A stretch of 64,000 bases of DNA from AC-32 sp963772975 (GTDB lineage Bacteria > Actinomycetota > Thermoleophilia > Gaiellales > Gaiellaceae): positions 372,001-436,000 of the forward strand of contig CAVYZH010000002.1 in NCBI GenBank assembly GCA_963772975.1, written 5' to 3'. The stretch's first letter is position 1; the number at the start of each line of letters is the position of its first letter. Both the position numbers and the translations under genes were made by a program. The notes below the pieces were generated by a model. The model was not told the DNA's origin, ran no database searches, and was given only the letters and a program-made list of their open reading frames with translations. Shown here in pieces: positions 1 through 8,038 of the stretch.

Positions 1-761
1 TTCGAGTTGAGCACGCGCGGCGGCCAAGCGAGCGCCTCGACGTCCGCGACCGAGTGGATCGGCGCGTCCCAGGTGACGCGCTCGCGATACGGCGTGAGCA
101 CGGCCTCGGTCTCGTCGTTCAGGGCAGGGTCCTCTAGGTAGGCCTCGGGGAACCCCTCGGCCACGCGGCGGTAGAGATCCGGGTCGGGCGGCGGGTTGTT
201 CTCGGTCAGGTAGAAGGCCTTGTAGTCGGCGGTCACGATCGCGCCGGTCTCGGCCAGAGCCTCGATCAGCTGGTCGGTCCAGTCGACCGCCGGGTCGAGC
301 TTGAACCGGTGGTTCGGATCGAGCTCGAGCCAGCGCAGGACGACGCGGCTCGTCGGCGGGTTGCCGAGGCCCGGCGAGACGACGAACGCGACCGGGCGCG
401 GCTCGCGGCCGGCGACCGCGGCGAGTGTGGTGTCCGCCTGCCGCAGCGCAAGGTCGAGCGCGGCGCTCTCGTACGCCCACCGGCGGTGCGGGTCCGGCAT
501 CTCGAGCACGTCGGAAAACGACTCCAGCGTCCAACTGCCGGCAAGCGGCAGGACGGCGCCGGCCTTCTGCTCGCGGTCGTGGTGCTCGGGGTACCAGGTG
601 ACGTCCTCGCCGAGACCTTCCTGGCCACCCCCTCGCAGGTGGACGACCGTCGTTACGCGCGTGAAGCCGCGCGTGACCGGCTGCTCGAGCCGCTCGAGCT
701 CGTAGGAGTCGACCTTCAGCGGCAGCTCGAGGAGCTCGGCGTGGCGGTTCGCGCTCGGCAC
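1..761 (-). CDS. Enolase-superfamily (muconate cycloisomerase-like) protein, C-terminal part beyond window
   Basis: The reading frame runs from a GTG at 761 to the window edge without a stop, giving about 253 residues of the N-terminal part. AAGG lies about 9 bases upstream of the GTG. The start of the protein has the pattern of the enolase-superfamily capping domain: a hydrophobic VTTVVHL strand followed by G-GLGEDVTWY, as in mandelate racemase or muconate-cycloisomerase relatives. The (beta/alpha)8 barrel begins with the R-VVLRWLELDPNHRFKLD segment. The metal-binding acidic residues at the barrel strand ends lie mostly outside the window, so substrate and even catalytic competence cannot be judged. 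The gene follows a secreted-protein gene across a strong hairpin, so it is probably separately regulated. Family assignment is by eye. Confidence 0.6.
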   Translation of the reverse strand, partial: MPSANRHAELLELPLKVDSYELERLEQPVTRGFTRVTTVVHLRGGGQEGLGEDVTWYPEHHDREQKAGAVLPLAGSWTLESFSDVLEMPDPHRRWAYESAALDLALRQADTTLAAVAGREPRPVAFVVSPGLGNPPTSRVVLRWLELDPNHRFKLDPAVDWTDQLIEALAETGAIVTADYKAFYLTENNPPPDPDLYRRVAEGFPEAYLEDPALNDETEAVLTPYRERVTWDAPIHSVADVEALAWPPRVLNS

Positions 762-776
762 CGGGCGACCTTAGCG

Positions 777-803
777 CGAGAGCCCCGGGCTCCGGGGCTC
801 TCG
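777..803 (-). terminator. 12-bp perfect hairpin, U-tract-less terminator
   Basis: CGAGAGCCCCGG (777-788) pairs perfectly with 792-803 around the loop GCT. It sits 28 bases beyond the stop of the secreted His-rich protein on the minus strand and just before the next start at 761. No T-run follows, so it may act as a U-less terminator or an mRNA 3'-end stabiliser rather than a canonical intrinsic terminator. Confidence 0.55.
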
Positions 804-831
804 CTGGGTGCTGCGCGGTGTGCGGCTGCGG

Positions 832-1461
832 CTAGTGGCCCTTGCCGTTACCGCCGCCGTTCCCGTGCGTGCCGCCTTGGCCGTGTCCTTGTTCGTTCCC
901 CTGGCCGCGATCGTGGGTCCTGGTCTTCCCGTTGGCCTGGCCCTTGCCGTGAGTCTCCTCGGCCTTCCCTTGGCCATGGGTCTTGCTGTGGCCATTTCCG
1001 TGAGCCGTGGTGTCCGTCGCCGGTGCGCCGGACTGGCCGTGCGTCTCGCCGCTCTTGCCGTGCGTCTTCACGCGAGCCGCCTCGGCGGGCTTGCCGTGGT
1101 GGCCGTGCAGGCTGCTCTTGCCGGCCTGGTGCTTGGCCTTATGCGCCTTCTTCAGCTCGTGCGCGGCTGCTGGGCCGACGGGTGCGGCCGGCGAGCACGG
1201 CTCGACAGTATCGCCATGCCCGAGGTGCGCCGGCAGCGCGTTCTGCGAGACGGTGATCGTCACGAACGGGTTGGTCTTCGAATGGGTGTGGTGGCAGATC
1301 GTCACCTTCGACGACGGGTACTCGGCGGCGGTCGGCGTAGTGCCGGACAACCCGACGACCTTCGCCGCGAGCCCGGTCGCACCGAGGGACGCTGGCACGC
1401 CGATGACCAGCGCCAGAGCGGCGGCGGCGGCGAGGCGTGCGCGTCTAGAGCTCAACTTCAT
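832..1461 (-). CDS. Secreted protein with CHHT/NALPAHLGHGD motif and His/Gly-rich tail
   Basis: This encodes 209 residues. The ATG at 1461 is chosen because AAGGGGG lies 7 bases upstream and because a signal peptide (basic MKLSSRRAR, then an Ala/Leu-rich core ending near GATG) starts exactly there; the open frame itself extends upstream to 1524. Residues about 50-95 hold a KVTICHHTHSKTNPFVTITV block followed by NALPAHLGHGD. The same motif is found in many actinobacterial exported proteins of unknown function. The last about 120 residues are low-complexity, repeating GHGK, THG and GNG, with many histidines and lysines. A metal-binding or polyanion-binding tail is a reasonable inference but not shown. 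No enzymatic domain is visible. Confidence 0.75.
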   Translation of the reverse strand: MKLSSRRARLAAAAALALVIGVPASLGATGLAAKVVGLSGTTPTAAEYPSSKVTICHHTHSKTNPFVTITVSQNALPAHLGHGDTVEPCSPAAPVGPAAAHELKKAHKAKHQAGKSSLHGHHGKPAEAARVKTHGKSGETHGQSGAPATDTTAHGNGHSKTHGQGKAEETHGKGQANGKTRTHDRGQGNEQGHGQGGTHGNGGGNGKGH

Positions 1462-1539
1462 GGGCGGCCCCCTTAGGGTCGATTTTCTCACGTGAGTCGT
1501 GGAATTGATGCCATGTCGGAGCAAGACTTGCGGTCTGCC

Positions 1540-3438
1540 TCAGCCTGAGCCGCGCAGCTGGCGCAGCTCGCTGCTGAGCGGGTTCAGCGCCTCGACGTGC
1601 CCCAGCGCGCTCTCGCGCTCTCGACTGCGCGTGACGAGGGCAAGGTCGAGCCACAGCTCCCAGCTCGCGCGATCCTTCTCGATCCCGCGCCGGAAGCTCG
1701 TTCGTGCGTCGGCGACCTCCCCGGACTGCAGCTGCGACTCACCGAGGAGCCGCCATGGCTCGGACGACCATGGCTCCCAGCTCCGCGCCTGTCTCGCATC
1801 GCCGGCGGCGGCTGGCAGCCTCGCCGTGTCGAGCGCATCCGAGGCCGACGCCTCGGCGCGATTGCCGACGAAGCCGCCGAGCGCGAGAACGGCGAGGACG
1901 GCTGCCGCTGCCGCCCCGGCGACGCGCCAACCGCGGGCAAGCTGCGGAGCCACCTCGCCGCGCCCCGCCAGCAGCAGCACGACTCCGCACGCCAGCGCAG
2001 TGAGCGTGACGGCCGGCATCTCCCAGTCCCAGTCGATTCCCGCGTGGACGAGGTAGGCCACGTACCCGCCGAACGCAGCGGCTGCGAGCGGCATCCGCCT
2101 GGCCGCGCGAAGCCCGAGGAGCGGGACTGCGAGCGCGCACAGCAGTAGCGCGAGCCCGATGGGCCCGAGCTCGGCGAGGGTTTCCAGGTAGAGGCTGTGC
2201 GCGTCGAGCACCGGGAGGTTCGCGCTCCGGTGGCGGAGCCAGTAGCGCTGGAAGCTGCCCGCGCCACCGCCCAGCCACGGGTCGGCCTCGACCTCACGCC
2301 ACGCGACTCGCCAGTAGTCGGAGCGGTTGCTACCGGAGAGGCTGAAGAGGCGGTTGCTCGCGTCGGACTTCACCAGCGGCGCGGGAGCGTTGAAGGCGTG
2401 GTACGCGCGGCGGGCTGCCGCCACGGGCCCGCCGACGGCCGCGGCGGCGGCCATCGCGGCGGCGAGGACGACGACAACCGCCGCGGCGGCGAAGCCGCGG
2501 CGCGCGCCTCTGCCCGGTGAGACCTTCGGCAGCAGACGGTCGAGACCGGCGGGGACGAAGGCCGCGCCGACGGCAAGGCAGACGACGGCGACTGCCAGCA
2601 GCCGTCCATCGTGCCTCGCCGCCGCGACGGAGCTCGGATCTGCGGTCAGGCCATGCGTGCGCGAGGCGAGCACGACGGCGATTGCGGGAGCGACGGCGTA
2701 GGCAAGCGCGCGCGCGACGACGACGACTCGGTCGTGCTCGAGCGCGAAGAGCGCGCAGAGGCCAGCAGCGAGGCCGAGCCACGCGCCGCGCCCGTACGTG
2801 AAGTAGAGCGTCGGCGCCAGGATCACGAGCGACGCAGCCGCAAACGCGCGCAGCAGCCCTTTCCCGCGAACGGCCAGCCCCAATGCAAGCAGGATCCCGA
2901 TCGCCGCGAAGATCGCGAGCGCATTGGCGTAGCCGAGGGGGCGCGAGAGGCGAAAGCTCGCCTCGGGGTCGCTCGAGATGACCTGGTAGGCGCCGCGGGC
3001 CGGGTCAAGCATCCGCCAGGTCAGCGCGTACGCGCAGACCGCCACGATCGCGGCCGCGAGCCCGGCGACAAGAGCCTCCACGCTCGACCTCCGCCCGAGC
3101 AGCAGGAGCACGCTCGCCGCCGCGAGGTAGAGCAGCATCCGCTCGCCCTCCTGGACGGTCTGCGCGACGTCGTCCGACCACGCGAGTGAGAGCCAGACCC
3201 AAGCGCACAACGCAGCGAGTGAGGCCGGCAGCGCCCACTCGAGTGGCGAGGGGCGCCGGCTCCCGAGGAGTAGCGCCGCCGCGGCGACGAGCAGGAGCAA
3301 CGCGGCGCTCCAGCCCCAGCTGGTCGGGTCGAAGCCGCCGGAATCGGCGGCGAGGGCGGCCACCGACAGCCCCGCGACGAGCCCCGGTGCAAGCTCCCGC
3401 AGGTCTCCGGCGGACTTCGATGTCTCGCGTCCGTACAC
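1540..3438 (-). CDS. O-antigen ligase family (Wzy_C) polytopic membrane protein with TPR-like tail
   Basis: This is a protein of 632 residues with about 12 hydrophobic segments. The Wzy_C/O-antigen ligase signature is a large extracytoplasmic loop around residues 370-440, with RSDYWRVAWREVEADPW, GGGAGSF and LDAHSLYLETLAELG. The family joins or polymerises surface polysaccharide chains from undecaprenyl-linked donors at the membrane. The last 100 residues (SWEPWSSEPW, LGESQLQSGEVADARTSFRRGI) resemble TPR helices, as is common in Gram-positive members. The GTG start at 3438 is the most upstream possible and lies only 8 bases from a divergent start, so it could be too long. No glycosyltransferase genes flank it, so its polymer is unknown. 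Confidence 0.8.
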   Translation of the reverse strand: MYGRETSKSAGDLRELAPGLVAGLSVAALAADSGGFDPTSWGWSAALLLLVAAAALLLGSRRPSPLEWALPASLAALCAWVWLSLAWSDDVAQTVQEGERMLLYLAAASVLLLLGRRSSVEALVAGLAAAIVAVCAYALTWRMLDPARGAYQVISSDPEASFRLSRPLGYANALAIFAAIGILLALGLAVRGKGLLRAFAAASLVILAPTLYFTYGRGAWLGLAAGLCALFALEHDRVVVVARALAYAVAPAIAVVLASRTHGLTADPSSVAAARHDGRLLAVAVVCLAVGAAFVPAGLDRLLPKVSPGRGARRGFAAAAVVVVLAAAMAAAAAVGGPVAAARRAYHAFNAPAPLVKSDASNRLFSLSGSNRSDYWRVAWREVEADPWLGGGAGSFQRYWLRHRSANLPVLDAHSLYLETLAELGPIGLALLLCALAVPLLGLRAARRMPLAAAAFGGYVAYLVHAGIDWDWEMPAVTLTALACGVVLLLAGRGEVAPQLARGWRVAGAAAAAVLAVLALGGFVGNRAEASASDALDTARLPAAAGDARQARSWEPWSSEPWRLLGESQLQSGEVADARTSFRRGIEKDRASWELWLDLALVTRSRERESALGHVEALNPLSSELRQLRGSG

Positions 3439-3446
3439 TCTGGCCG

Positions 3447-4658
3447 GTGGATTTCGACCTTACCCCGGAACAGCGGCTGATTCAGGACACGGTGCATTCG
3501 TTCGTCGAGGAGCGCGTGCTGCCGAACGCGATCGAGAACGACATCAACCACCACCTGGACCTGGAAGTGATCGAGGGGATGGCCAAGCTCGGGCTGCTCG
3601 GGATCGTGATCCCCGAGGAATACGGCGGGGCTGGGCTCGACTTCGTCGCCGAGGCGCTGGCGTGCGAGGAGATCGAGCGCGGCGAGGCCGCCTTCCGGAC
3701 GCTGATCTCGGTGCACGTGGGGCTGAACTCGCTCTCGTTGCTGCGCTACGGCTCGGAGGAGCAGAAGCAGCGCTACCTCGTGCCGCAGGCGAAGGGCGAA
3801 AAGCTCGCCTGCTTCGGCCTGACCGAGCCGGCGGCGGGGTCGGACGTGGCCGCGATGCTCACCACCGCTCGGCGCGAGGGCGACTCGTATGTGTTGAACG
3901 GCCAGAAGAACTGGATCTCGTACGCGACGGTCGCCGACCACCAGCTGGTCTTCGCGAAGACCGATCCGTCGGCCAAGCACAAGGGCATCTCGGCCTTCAT
4001 CGTCGAGCGCGAATGGCCTGGCGTCACGACCCGGGAGACCGAGCACAAGCTGGGCGTCTGGGCGGGCTCGACGGGCGAGCTCTTCTTCGAGAACGTCGAA
4101 GTGCCGGCCGAGAACCTCGTCGGCGAGGAGGGCCAGGGCTTCGAGATCGCGATGTACGGGCTCGACCAGGGACGATTCACGGTCGCAGCCGGCGCGTGTG
4201 GGGTCGTGCGCGCGTGCCTGGAGCGGTCGGTCGAGTACGCGCGCGAGCGGGAGACGTTCGGGCAGCCGATCGGCAAGTACCAGTTCGTCCAGGACATGAT
4301 CGCGGAGATGGTGCTCGGCTACGAGACGTCGAAGCTGCTCGTGATGCAGGCGGCGTGGCTGAAGAACCAGGGCGTGCGGAACACGCGCGAGACCTCGCTG
4401 GCGAAGTGGCACGCCACCGAGTCGGCATTCCGGGCGGCGCACCTGGCGATCCAGGTGCACGGCGCGTACGGCTACTCGGCGGAGTACGGGATCGAGCGCT
4501 ACTTCCGCAACGCGCGGGCGCCGATCATCTACGAGGGCACGACGCAGATCCACAAGCTGATGCAGGCCGAGCACGCGCTCGGCTACCGGCGGCTAAACGG
4601 CGACGGCGACGTCTCGCCGATGGCCGCGTGGGCGCCTGCTTTGGCTCAGACTCGCTAG
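3447..4658 (+). CDS. Acyl-CoA dehydrogenase
   Basis: This encodes 403 residues and should be an FAD-dependent alpha,beta-desaturase of acyl-CoA thioesters passing electrons to ETF. Domains in order are an N-terminal helical domain (FDLTPEQRLIQDTVHSF), a middle beta domain with the FAD/substrate signature CFGLTEPAAGSD and NGQKNWIS, and the C-terminal helical domain with QVHGAYGYSAEYGIERYFRNAR and IYEGTTQI. That last motif carries the usual catalytic glutamate. The GTG start at 3447 gives the canonical family N-terminus; there is no clear Shine-Dalgarno site, so a leaderless mRNA is possible. It starts 8 bases from the divergent O-antigen ligase gene. Chain-length preference cannot be read from the sequence. 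Confidence 0.93.
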   Translation: MDFDLTPEQRLIQDTVHSFVEERVLPNAIENDINHHLDLEVIEGMAKLGLLGIVIPEEYGGAGLDFVAEALACEEIERGEAAFRTLISVHVGLNSLSLLRYGSEEQKQRYLVPQAKGEKLACFGLTEPAAGSDVAAMLTTARREGDSYVLNGQKNWISYATVADHQLVFAKTDPSAKHKGISAFIVEREWPGVTTRETEHKLGVWAGSTGELFFENVEVPAENLVGEEGQGFEIAMYGLDQGRFTVAAGACGVVRACLERSVEYARERETFGQPIGKYQFVQDMIAEMVLGYETSKLLVMQAAWLKNQGVRNTRETSLAKWHATESAFRAAHLAIQVHGAYGYSAEYGIERYFRNARAPIIYEGTTQIHKLMQAEHALGYRRLNGDGDVSPMAAWAPALAQTR

Positions 4659-4665
4659 CGGCGGC

Positions 4666-5940
4666 TCAGAACGAGGGCGCCTCCGGGGTGGTTCTCGGCT
4701 CGACCTCCATCAGCCGGACGAGCAGCGGGATCGCGGCCAGGATCGGGATGGCGCAGATCGGCCAGAGGATCTGGTAGCCGTTCGTCTCCGGCAGGTACGG
4801 CCCTGCCAGGTCGATCGCCAGCCCGGCGACCGGCGCGCCGATCAGGATGCCGATTCCCTTCGTCGTCGTCGCCAGGCCAGACGCCGCGCCCCGGTGCTCG
4901 TCCGGAACGATCTTGTACATCAGCCCCCACGCGAGCGTCATCACCGTTCCGCCCGCGATCGAGACGACGATGATCGGCCCGAAGTACCAGTCGTGCCACT
5001 CCTGCGCCAACCCGGCGACCAGGAACCCGCCGCCGTACAGGAATGACGCGAAGAAGATCACCCGCGCCAACCCGAAGCGGTCGCCCAGCCGCCCGGCGAA
5101 AACCGCCGCGATCACGTAGCCGACGGCCACCGCCCCGAGCACGGCCGAGGACATCACCTTGGACTGGTGCAGCCCATCGATGATGTAGAGCACGACGAAG
5201 GTCCGCGCGGCCGCGAAGGCCCCCTCCCAGGCGGAGTTCGCGATCAGGAAACGCCGCATGTCGCCGTCGCTCCGGAAGATGCGCCAGCTTCGCCGAACGT
5301 AGGCGACGACGCCCTCGAAGACATGCCCGTGCCCCCCGTCCTCGCGCACCAGCAGGATCGTCGCACCGCAGGCCGCCGTCGTCAGGAGCGCTGCGAGCAC
5401 GAACGGCGCCGGCTGCCAGACCTTGAACAGGAGCCCGCCGCCGACGAGCGCGATCCCGATCGCGATCCCGCGCTGGATGTGCTGGACGCTTTGCGAGCGG
5501 CCAAATGTCTGCGGCGGGAGCACGTCCGGGTAGAGCCCGCGGTACGGCGTCTCGTACAGGTAGTAGGCGAAGAAGAACGACATCACGATCACGACCGTCG
5601 TCCAGAGGTTCGGCATGAAGGGCATCAGCAGCAGGCAGAAGCCCATCGGGAAGACGGCCACCAGCATGAACGGGCGCCGGCGCCCGAGGGGCGTGTGGAA
5701 GCCGTCGCTCCATGGGCCGACCACCGGTGAGATCGTCAGCGCGAAGATCCCTTCGGCGCCGAGGATGACGCCGATCAGCCCGCCCGAATCCGTGAACCGG
5801 TGCAGCAGTGGCGGCAGGTAGGCCGCGGTGGTCGTCAGCGAGAAGGCGAGCCCGAAGGCCCCGAGGCCGAGCGCCCAGAAGACGCCCCTGCGAACCCCCG
5901 GCAGGCCGACAAGGGCCTCGGACGCCGATGTCGTCGCCAC
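4666..5940 (-). CDS. MFS transporter, GPH/SLC45 sugar-transporter-like
   Basis: The product is 424 residues with about 12 transmembrane helices. The loop after helix 2 reads GPWSDGFHTPLGRRRPFMLVA, close to the PxSDRxRxxxGRRRP loop of glycoside-pentoside-hexuronide and SLC45/SUT sucrose transporters. A second half-repeat is marked by AGRLGDRFGLARVIF. The likely role is secondary transport of a sugar or glycoside, but drug or metabolite export is not excluded. The GTG start at 5940 shares one base with the TAG of the upstream tetR-type gene, implying translational coupling and probable control by that repressor. It is the last gene of a five-gene minus-strand operon and ends 7 bases from the convergent acyl-CoA dehydrogenase stop. 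Confidence 0.88.
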   Translation of the reverse strand: MATTSASEALVGLPGVRRGVFWALGLGAFGLAFSLTTTAAYLPPLLHRFTDSGGLIGVILGAEGIFALTISPVVGPWSDGFHTPLGRRRPFMLVAVFPMGFCLLLMPFMPNLWTTVVIVMSFFFAYYLYETPYRGLYPDVLPPQTFGRSQSVQHIQRGIAIGIALVGGGLLFKVWQPAPFVLAALLTTAACGATILLVREDGGHGHVFEGVVAYVRRSWRIFRSDGDMRRFLIANSAWEGAFAAARTFVVLYIIDGLHQSKVMSSAVLGAVAVGYVIAAVFAGRLGDRFGLARVIFFASFLYGGGFLVAGLAQEWHDWYFGPIIVVSIAGGTVMTLAWGLMYKIVPDEHRGAASGLATTTKGIGILIGAPVAGLAIDLAGPYLPETNGYQILWPICAIPILAAIPLLVRLMEVEPRTTPEAPSF

Positions 5941-6563
5941 TAGCGGCCGGCCGTCGCGAGCTCGGGGGCGAGCCCGCCCGTGACGATCTCGACCAGGGTG
6001 TGCTCGGCGCGGGCGACGTCTTCCTCGGAGTCGGGCAGCCGCCCGAGCACCCAGCCCGTCAACAGCTCCTCGACCGCGCCGTAGAAGATGTAGCTCGCCA
6101 GGCGGGCATCGAGGTCGGCGCGGATCGTGCCGTCGGCCTGACCGCGCTCGACGATCTCCTGGATCGCAGCGAAGGACTCGTCGATCTCGTCCATCTCGCC
6201 CGCGAGGTGCTGGCTGCGCGTCACCTCGAGCACAAGCACGCGCACGAGGTCCGGGTCGCGCGGCCACGAGCGGAGCAGGATCTCCGCCACCTTGCGCAGC
6301 TGCTCCCGCGGCGGGTCACCCGCCTGCTCGACGCTCCTGATCGTCTCGATCAGCGCCCGCCACGTCTCCCGGAAGACGGTCAGGAGCACTTCCTCCTTCG
6401 ACTCGAAGTAGTGGTACAGCAGCCCGTAGGCGACCCCGGCCTCCTCGGCGATGTCGCCGACCCGGCTGGCGTGATACCCCTTGCGCGCGAAGACACGCAC
6501 CGCCGCGTCCAGCAGCAGTCGGCGCTTCTCCTCCTGCGCACTCGTGCGGTTCGGCACCCCCAA
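5940..6563 (-). CDS. TetR/AcrR family transcriptional regulator
   Basis: The product is 207 residues. The N-terminal helix-turn-helix spans about residues 14-60 (LLDAAVRVFARKGYHASRVGDIAEEAGVAYGLLYHYFESKEEV), matching the TetR DNA-binding fold; the all-helical remainder is the ligand and dimer domain, with no recognisable ligand signature. The start is TTG at 6563, favoured by AGGGA 8 bases upstream; GTG at 6557 is the alternative. It sits 3 bases after the HAD gene and overlaps the MFS gene by one base, so it is expected to repress this operon, including the transporter, and to be relieved by a small molecule handled by the operon. That link is inference from context. Confidence 0.92.
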   Translation of the reverse strand: MGVPNRTSAQEEKRRLLLDAAVRVFARKGYHASRVGDIAEEAGVAYGLLYHYFESKEEVLLTVFRETWRALIETIRSVEQAGDPPREQLRKVAEILLRSWPRDPDLVRVLVLEVTRSQHLAGEMDEIDESFAAIQEIVERGQADGTIRADLDARLASYIFYGAVEELLTGWVLGRLPDSEEDVARAEHTLVEIVTGGLAPELATAGR

Positions 6564-6566
6564 AGT

Positions 6567-7259
6567 CTAGTCCCTGCCCTGGCGGGCAACCCCGAGCGCG
6601 GCCGGCAGCGCGAACAGGTCGGGCAGGCGCTCGGCGACCTCGGGATGCCGGTCTTCGCGGTCGAGCAGAAAGGCGCGCTCGATCCCCGCGGCGTGAGCGC
6701 CCTCGACGTCGTCTTCGATCGAGTCGCCCACCATCGCCGCCTCTACCGGCTCGACCTCGAGCCGCTCCAGCACGGCGCGGAAGATCGTCGGATGCGGCTT
6801 CGTCCGCCCGAAGGCACCGGAGCCGAGCGCCGCGTCGACCTGCAGACGGTGGTGCGCGACAAACGCGTCCAGGTCGCGGCCGGTGTTCGAGACGAGCCCG
6901 AGCTTCAGGCCCTGCGCACGCAGCTCCTCCAGCACCGGCCGCGCGTCCTCGAACAGCTCGAAGTGCTCCGCGTGCTCCCACGCCTGGGTCATCGCGACCG
7001 CACACTCGTACGCGCTGTCCGCGTCGCCGCCCATGCCGCGGATGATCCGCTCGGTGAAGGCGACCCAGATCTCCTCGTCGTGCTCGAGCTCGGGATGGCG
7101 CTTGATTCCCTCGACTGCCCGCTCGCGCGCCTCGCCGTAGCGGGACGGGTCGAGCTCCAGGCCGTAGCGCTCGCCCAGGCGCCGATAGCCCTCGGGGCCG
7201 AGCTCCGGCCCTGGCCGGGCGATCGTGAAGTCGACGTCGAAGAGAACTGCCTTCAGCAT
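6567..7259 (-). CDS. HAD-superfamily hydrolase (phosphatase)
   Basis: This encodes 230 residues. Motif I is FDVDFT near residue 8, whose first aspartate is the nucleophile; motif II is LVSNTG, motif III the GRTKPHP lysine, and motif IV VGDSIEDDV. A helical cap lies between motifs I and II, as in subfamily I phosphatases such as phosphoglycolate phosphatase or haloacid dehalogenase. It probably dephosphorylates a small metabolite. The ATG at 7259 overlaps the upstream kinase stop by one base (TGATG), so the two are co-translated. A kinase and a phosphatase side by side suggest a phosphorylate-and-recycle or metabolite-repair pair, but no substrate can be named. Confidence 0.9.
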   Translation of the reverse strand: MLKAVLFDVDFTIARPGPELGPEGYRRLGERYGLELDPSRYGEARERAVEGIKRHPELEHDEEIWVAFTERIIRGMGGDADSAYECAVAMTQAWEHAEHFELFEDARPVLEELRAQGLKLGLVSNTGRDLDAFVAHHRLQVDAALGSGAFGRTKPHPTIFRAVLERLEVEPVEAAMVGDSIEDDVEGAHAAGIERAFLLDREDRHPEVAERLPDLFALPAALGVARQGRD

Positions 7260-8038
7260 CACTCGGCTTCTAGCAGCCAGCGGGCGGTCTCGACGTGCGT
7301 CTGCCGAACGTCGTCGTCGAAGGCCCAGGCGATCGTCTGCGCGATCGTCCAGCCGCGCGCCCGCTCGCGGTCGAGCGACAGCTCCGAGGTGAGCCGGTCG
7401 AAACGAGTAAGGACGTCGCGCTTGGAGTGACCAAGCTCACGCGAGCGCACGATCGGCGCGACGCCGAACTCGCGCTCGCCGACCAGCGGCTTCGCGTCGA
7501 TCGCCAGCCAGGGCTCGCGCTGAGCCGAGAGGACGTTGTCGCCGTGCAGGTCCTGGTGCAGCAGCACCTGCGCGCCCTGTGTGCGCGGCAGCTGCAGCAT
7601 TGCCTCGAGCGCCGCGTCCAGCAGCCGCCGCTCGAACGGCCGGGCGAACCGCTCCCAGGTCTCCTCGAGCGAGTCCGCCCACCAGGCGGCCTCCGCGGCA
7701 AGCGTGCCGAACGGCGCGCCCGCCGGCTTCCAGAGGCGCGGCAGCAGCTCGACGAAGACCTCCAGCGCAGCCTCGCCGCCCACCGACGAGAGCGGCGTCC
7801 CGGGCACGCAGCGCTCCAGCAGGAGCGCGTCCTCCTCGGGCTCTGAGTCGAGCAGCCGGATCGCGCCGTCGCCGTCCCAGCGCTCGAGCGCCGCCGCCTC
7901 GTGCTCGCTCTCGCGGTGCGGCTGCTGCATCTTCAGCACCGCCTGCTCGCCGTCCGCCGTCGTCACGGGCACGACCAGCTCCGACGCGACTCCGCCCGCG
8001 AACGGCTCGCCGAGGGTCAGCCCCCGGCGCGAGATCAG
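7259..8038 (-). CDS. Aminoglycoside/hydroxyurea-type kinase (APH(6) family), probable CTG start
   Basis: The frame fits the APH_6/hydroxyurea kinase family. It shows an N-lobe with VLKMQQP as the ATP-lysine strand, LLHQDLHGDNVLSA as the catalytic loop with the base aspartate, and WLAIDAKPLVGEREFGV as the metal-binding segment. Family members phosphorylate streptomycin or hydroxyurea, and many actinobacterial relatives have unknown cellular substrates. The frame has no ATG, GTG or TTG near the expected N-terminus. The only codon giving a complete N-lobe is CTG at 8038, which overlaps the amidase stop as CTGA, like the ATGA junctions elsewhere in this operon. GTG at 7972 would remove the first strands. 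About 259 residues from CTG. Confidence 0.75.
   Translation of the reverse strand: MISRRGLTLGEPFAGGVASELVVPVTTADGEQAVLKMQQPHRESEHEAAALERWDGDGAIRLLDSEPEEDALLLERCVPGTPLSSVGGEAALEVFVELLPRLWKPAGAPFGTLAAEAAWWADSLEETWERFARPFERRLLDAALEAMLQLPRTQGAQVLLHQDLHGDNVLSAQREPWLAIDAKPLVGEREFGVAPIVRSRELGHSKRDVLTRFDRLTSELSLDRERARGWTIAQTIAWAFDDDVRQTHVETARWLLEAE

Noticed and set aside
1487..1496. CTCACGTGAG palindrome as an operator
   Set aside because: It is a single short palindrome with no second copy and no matching regulator; too little to claim.
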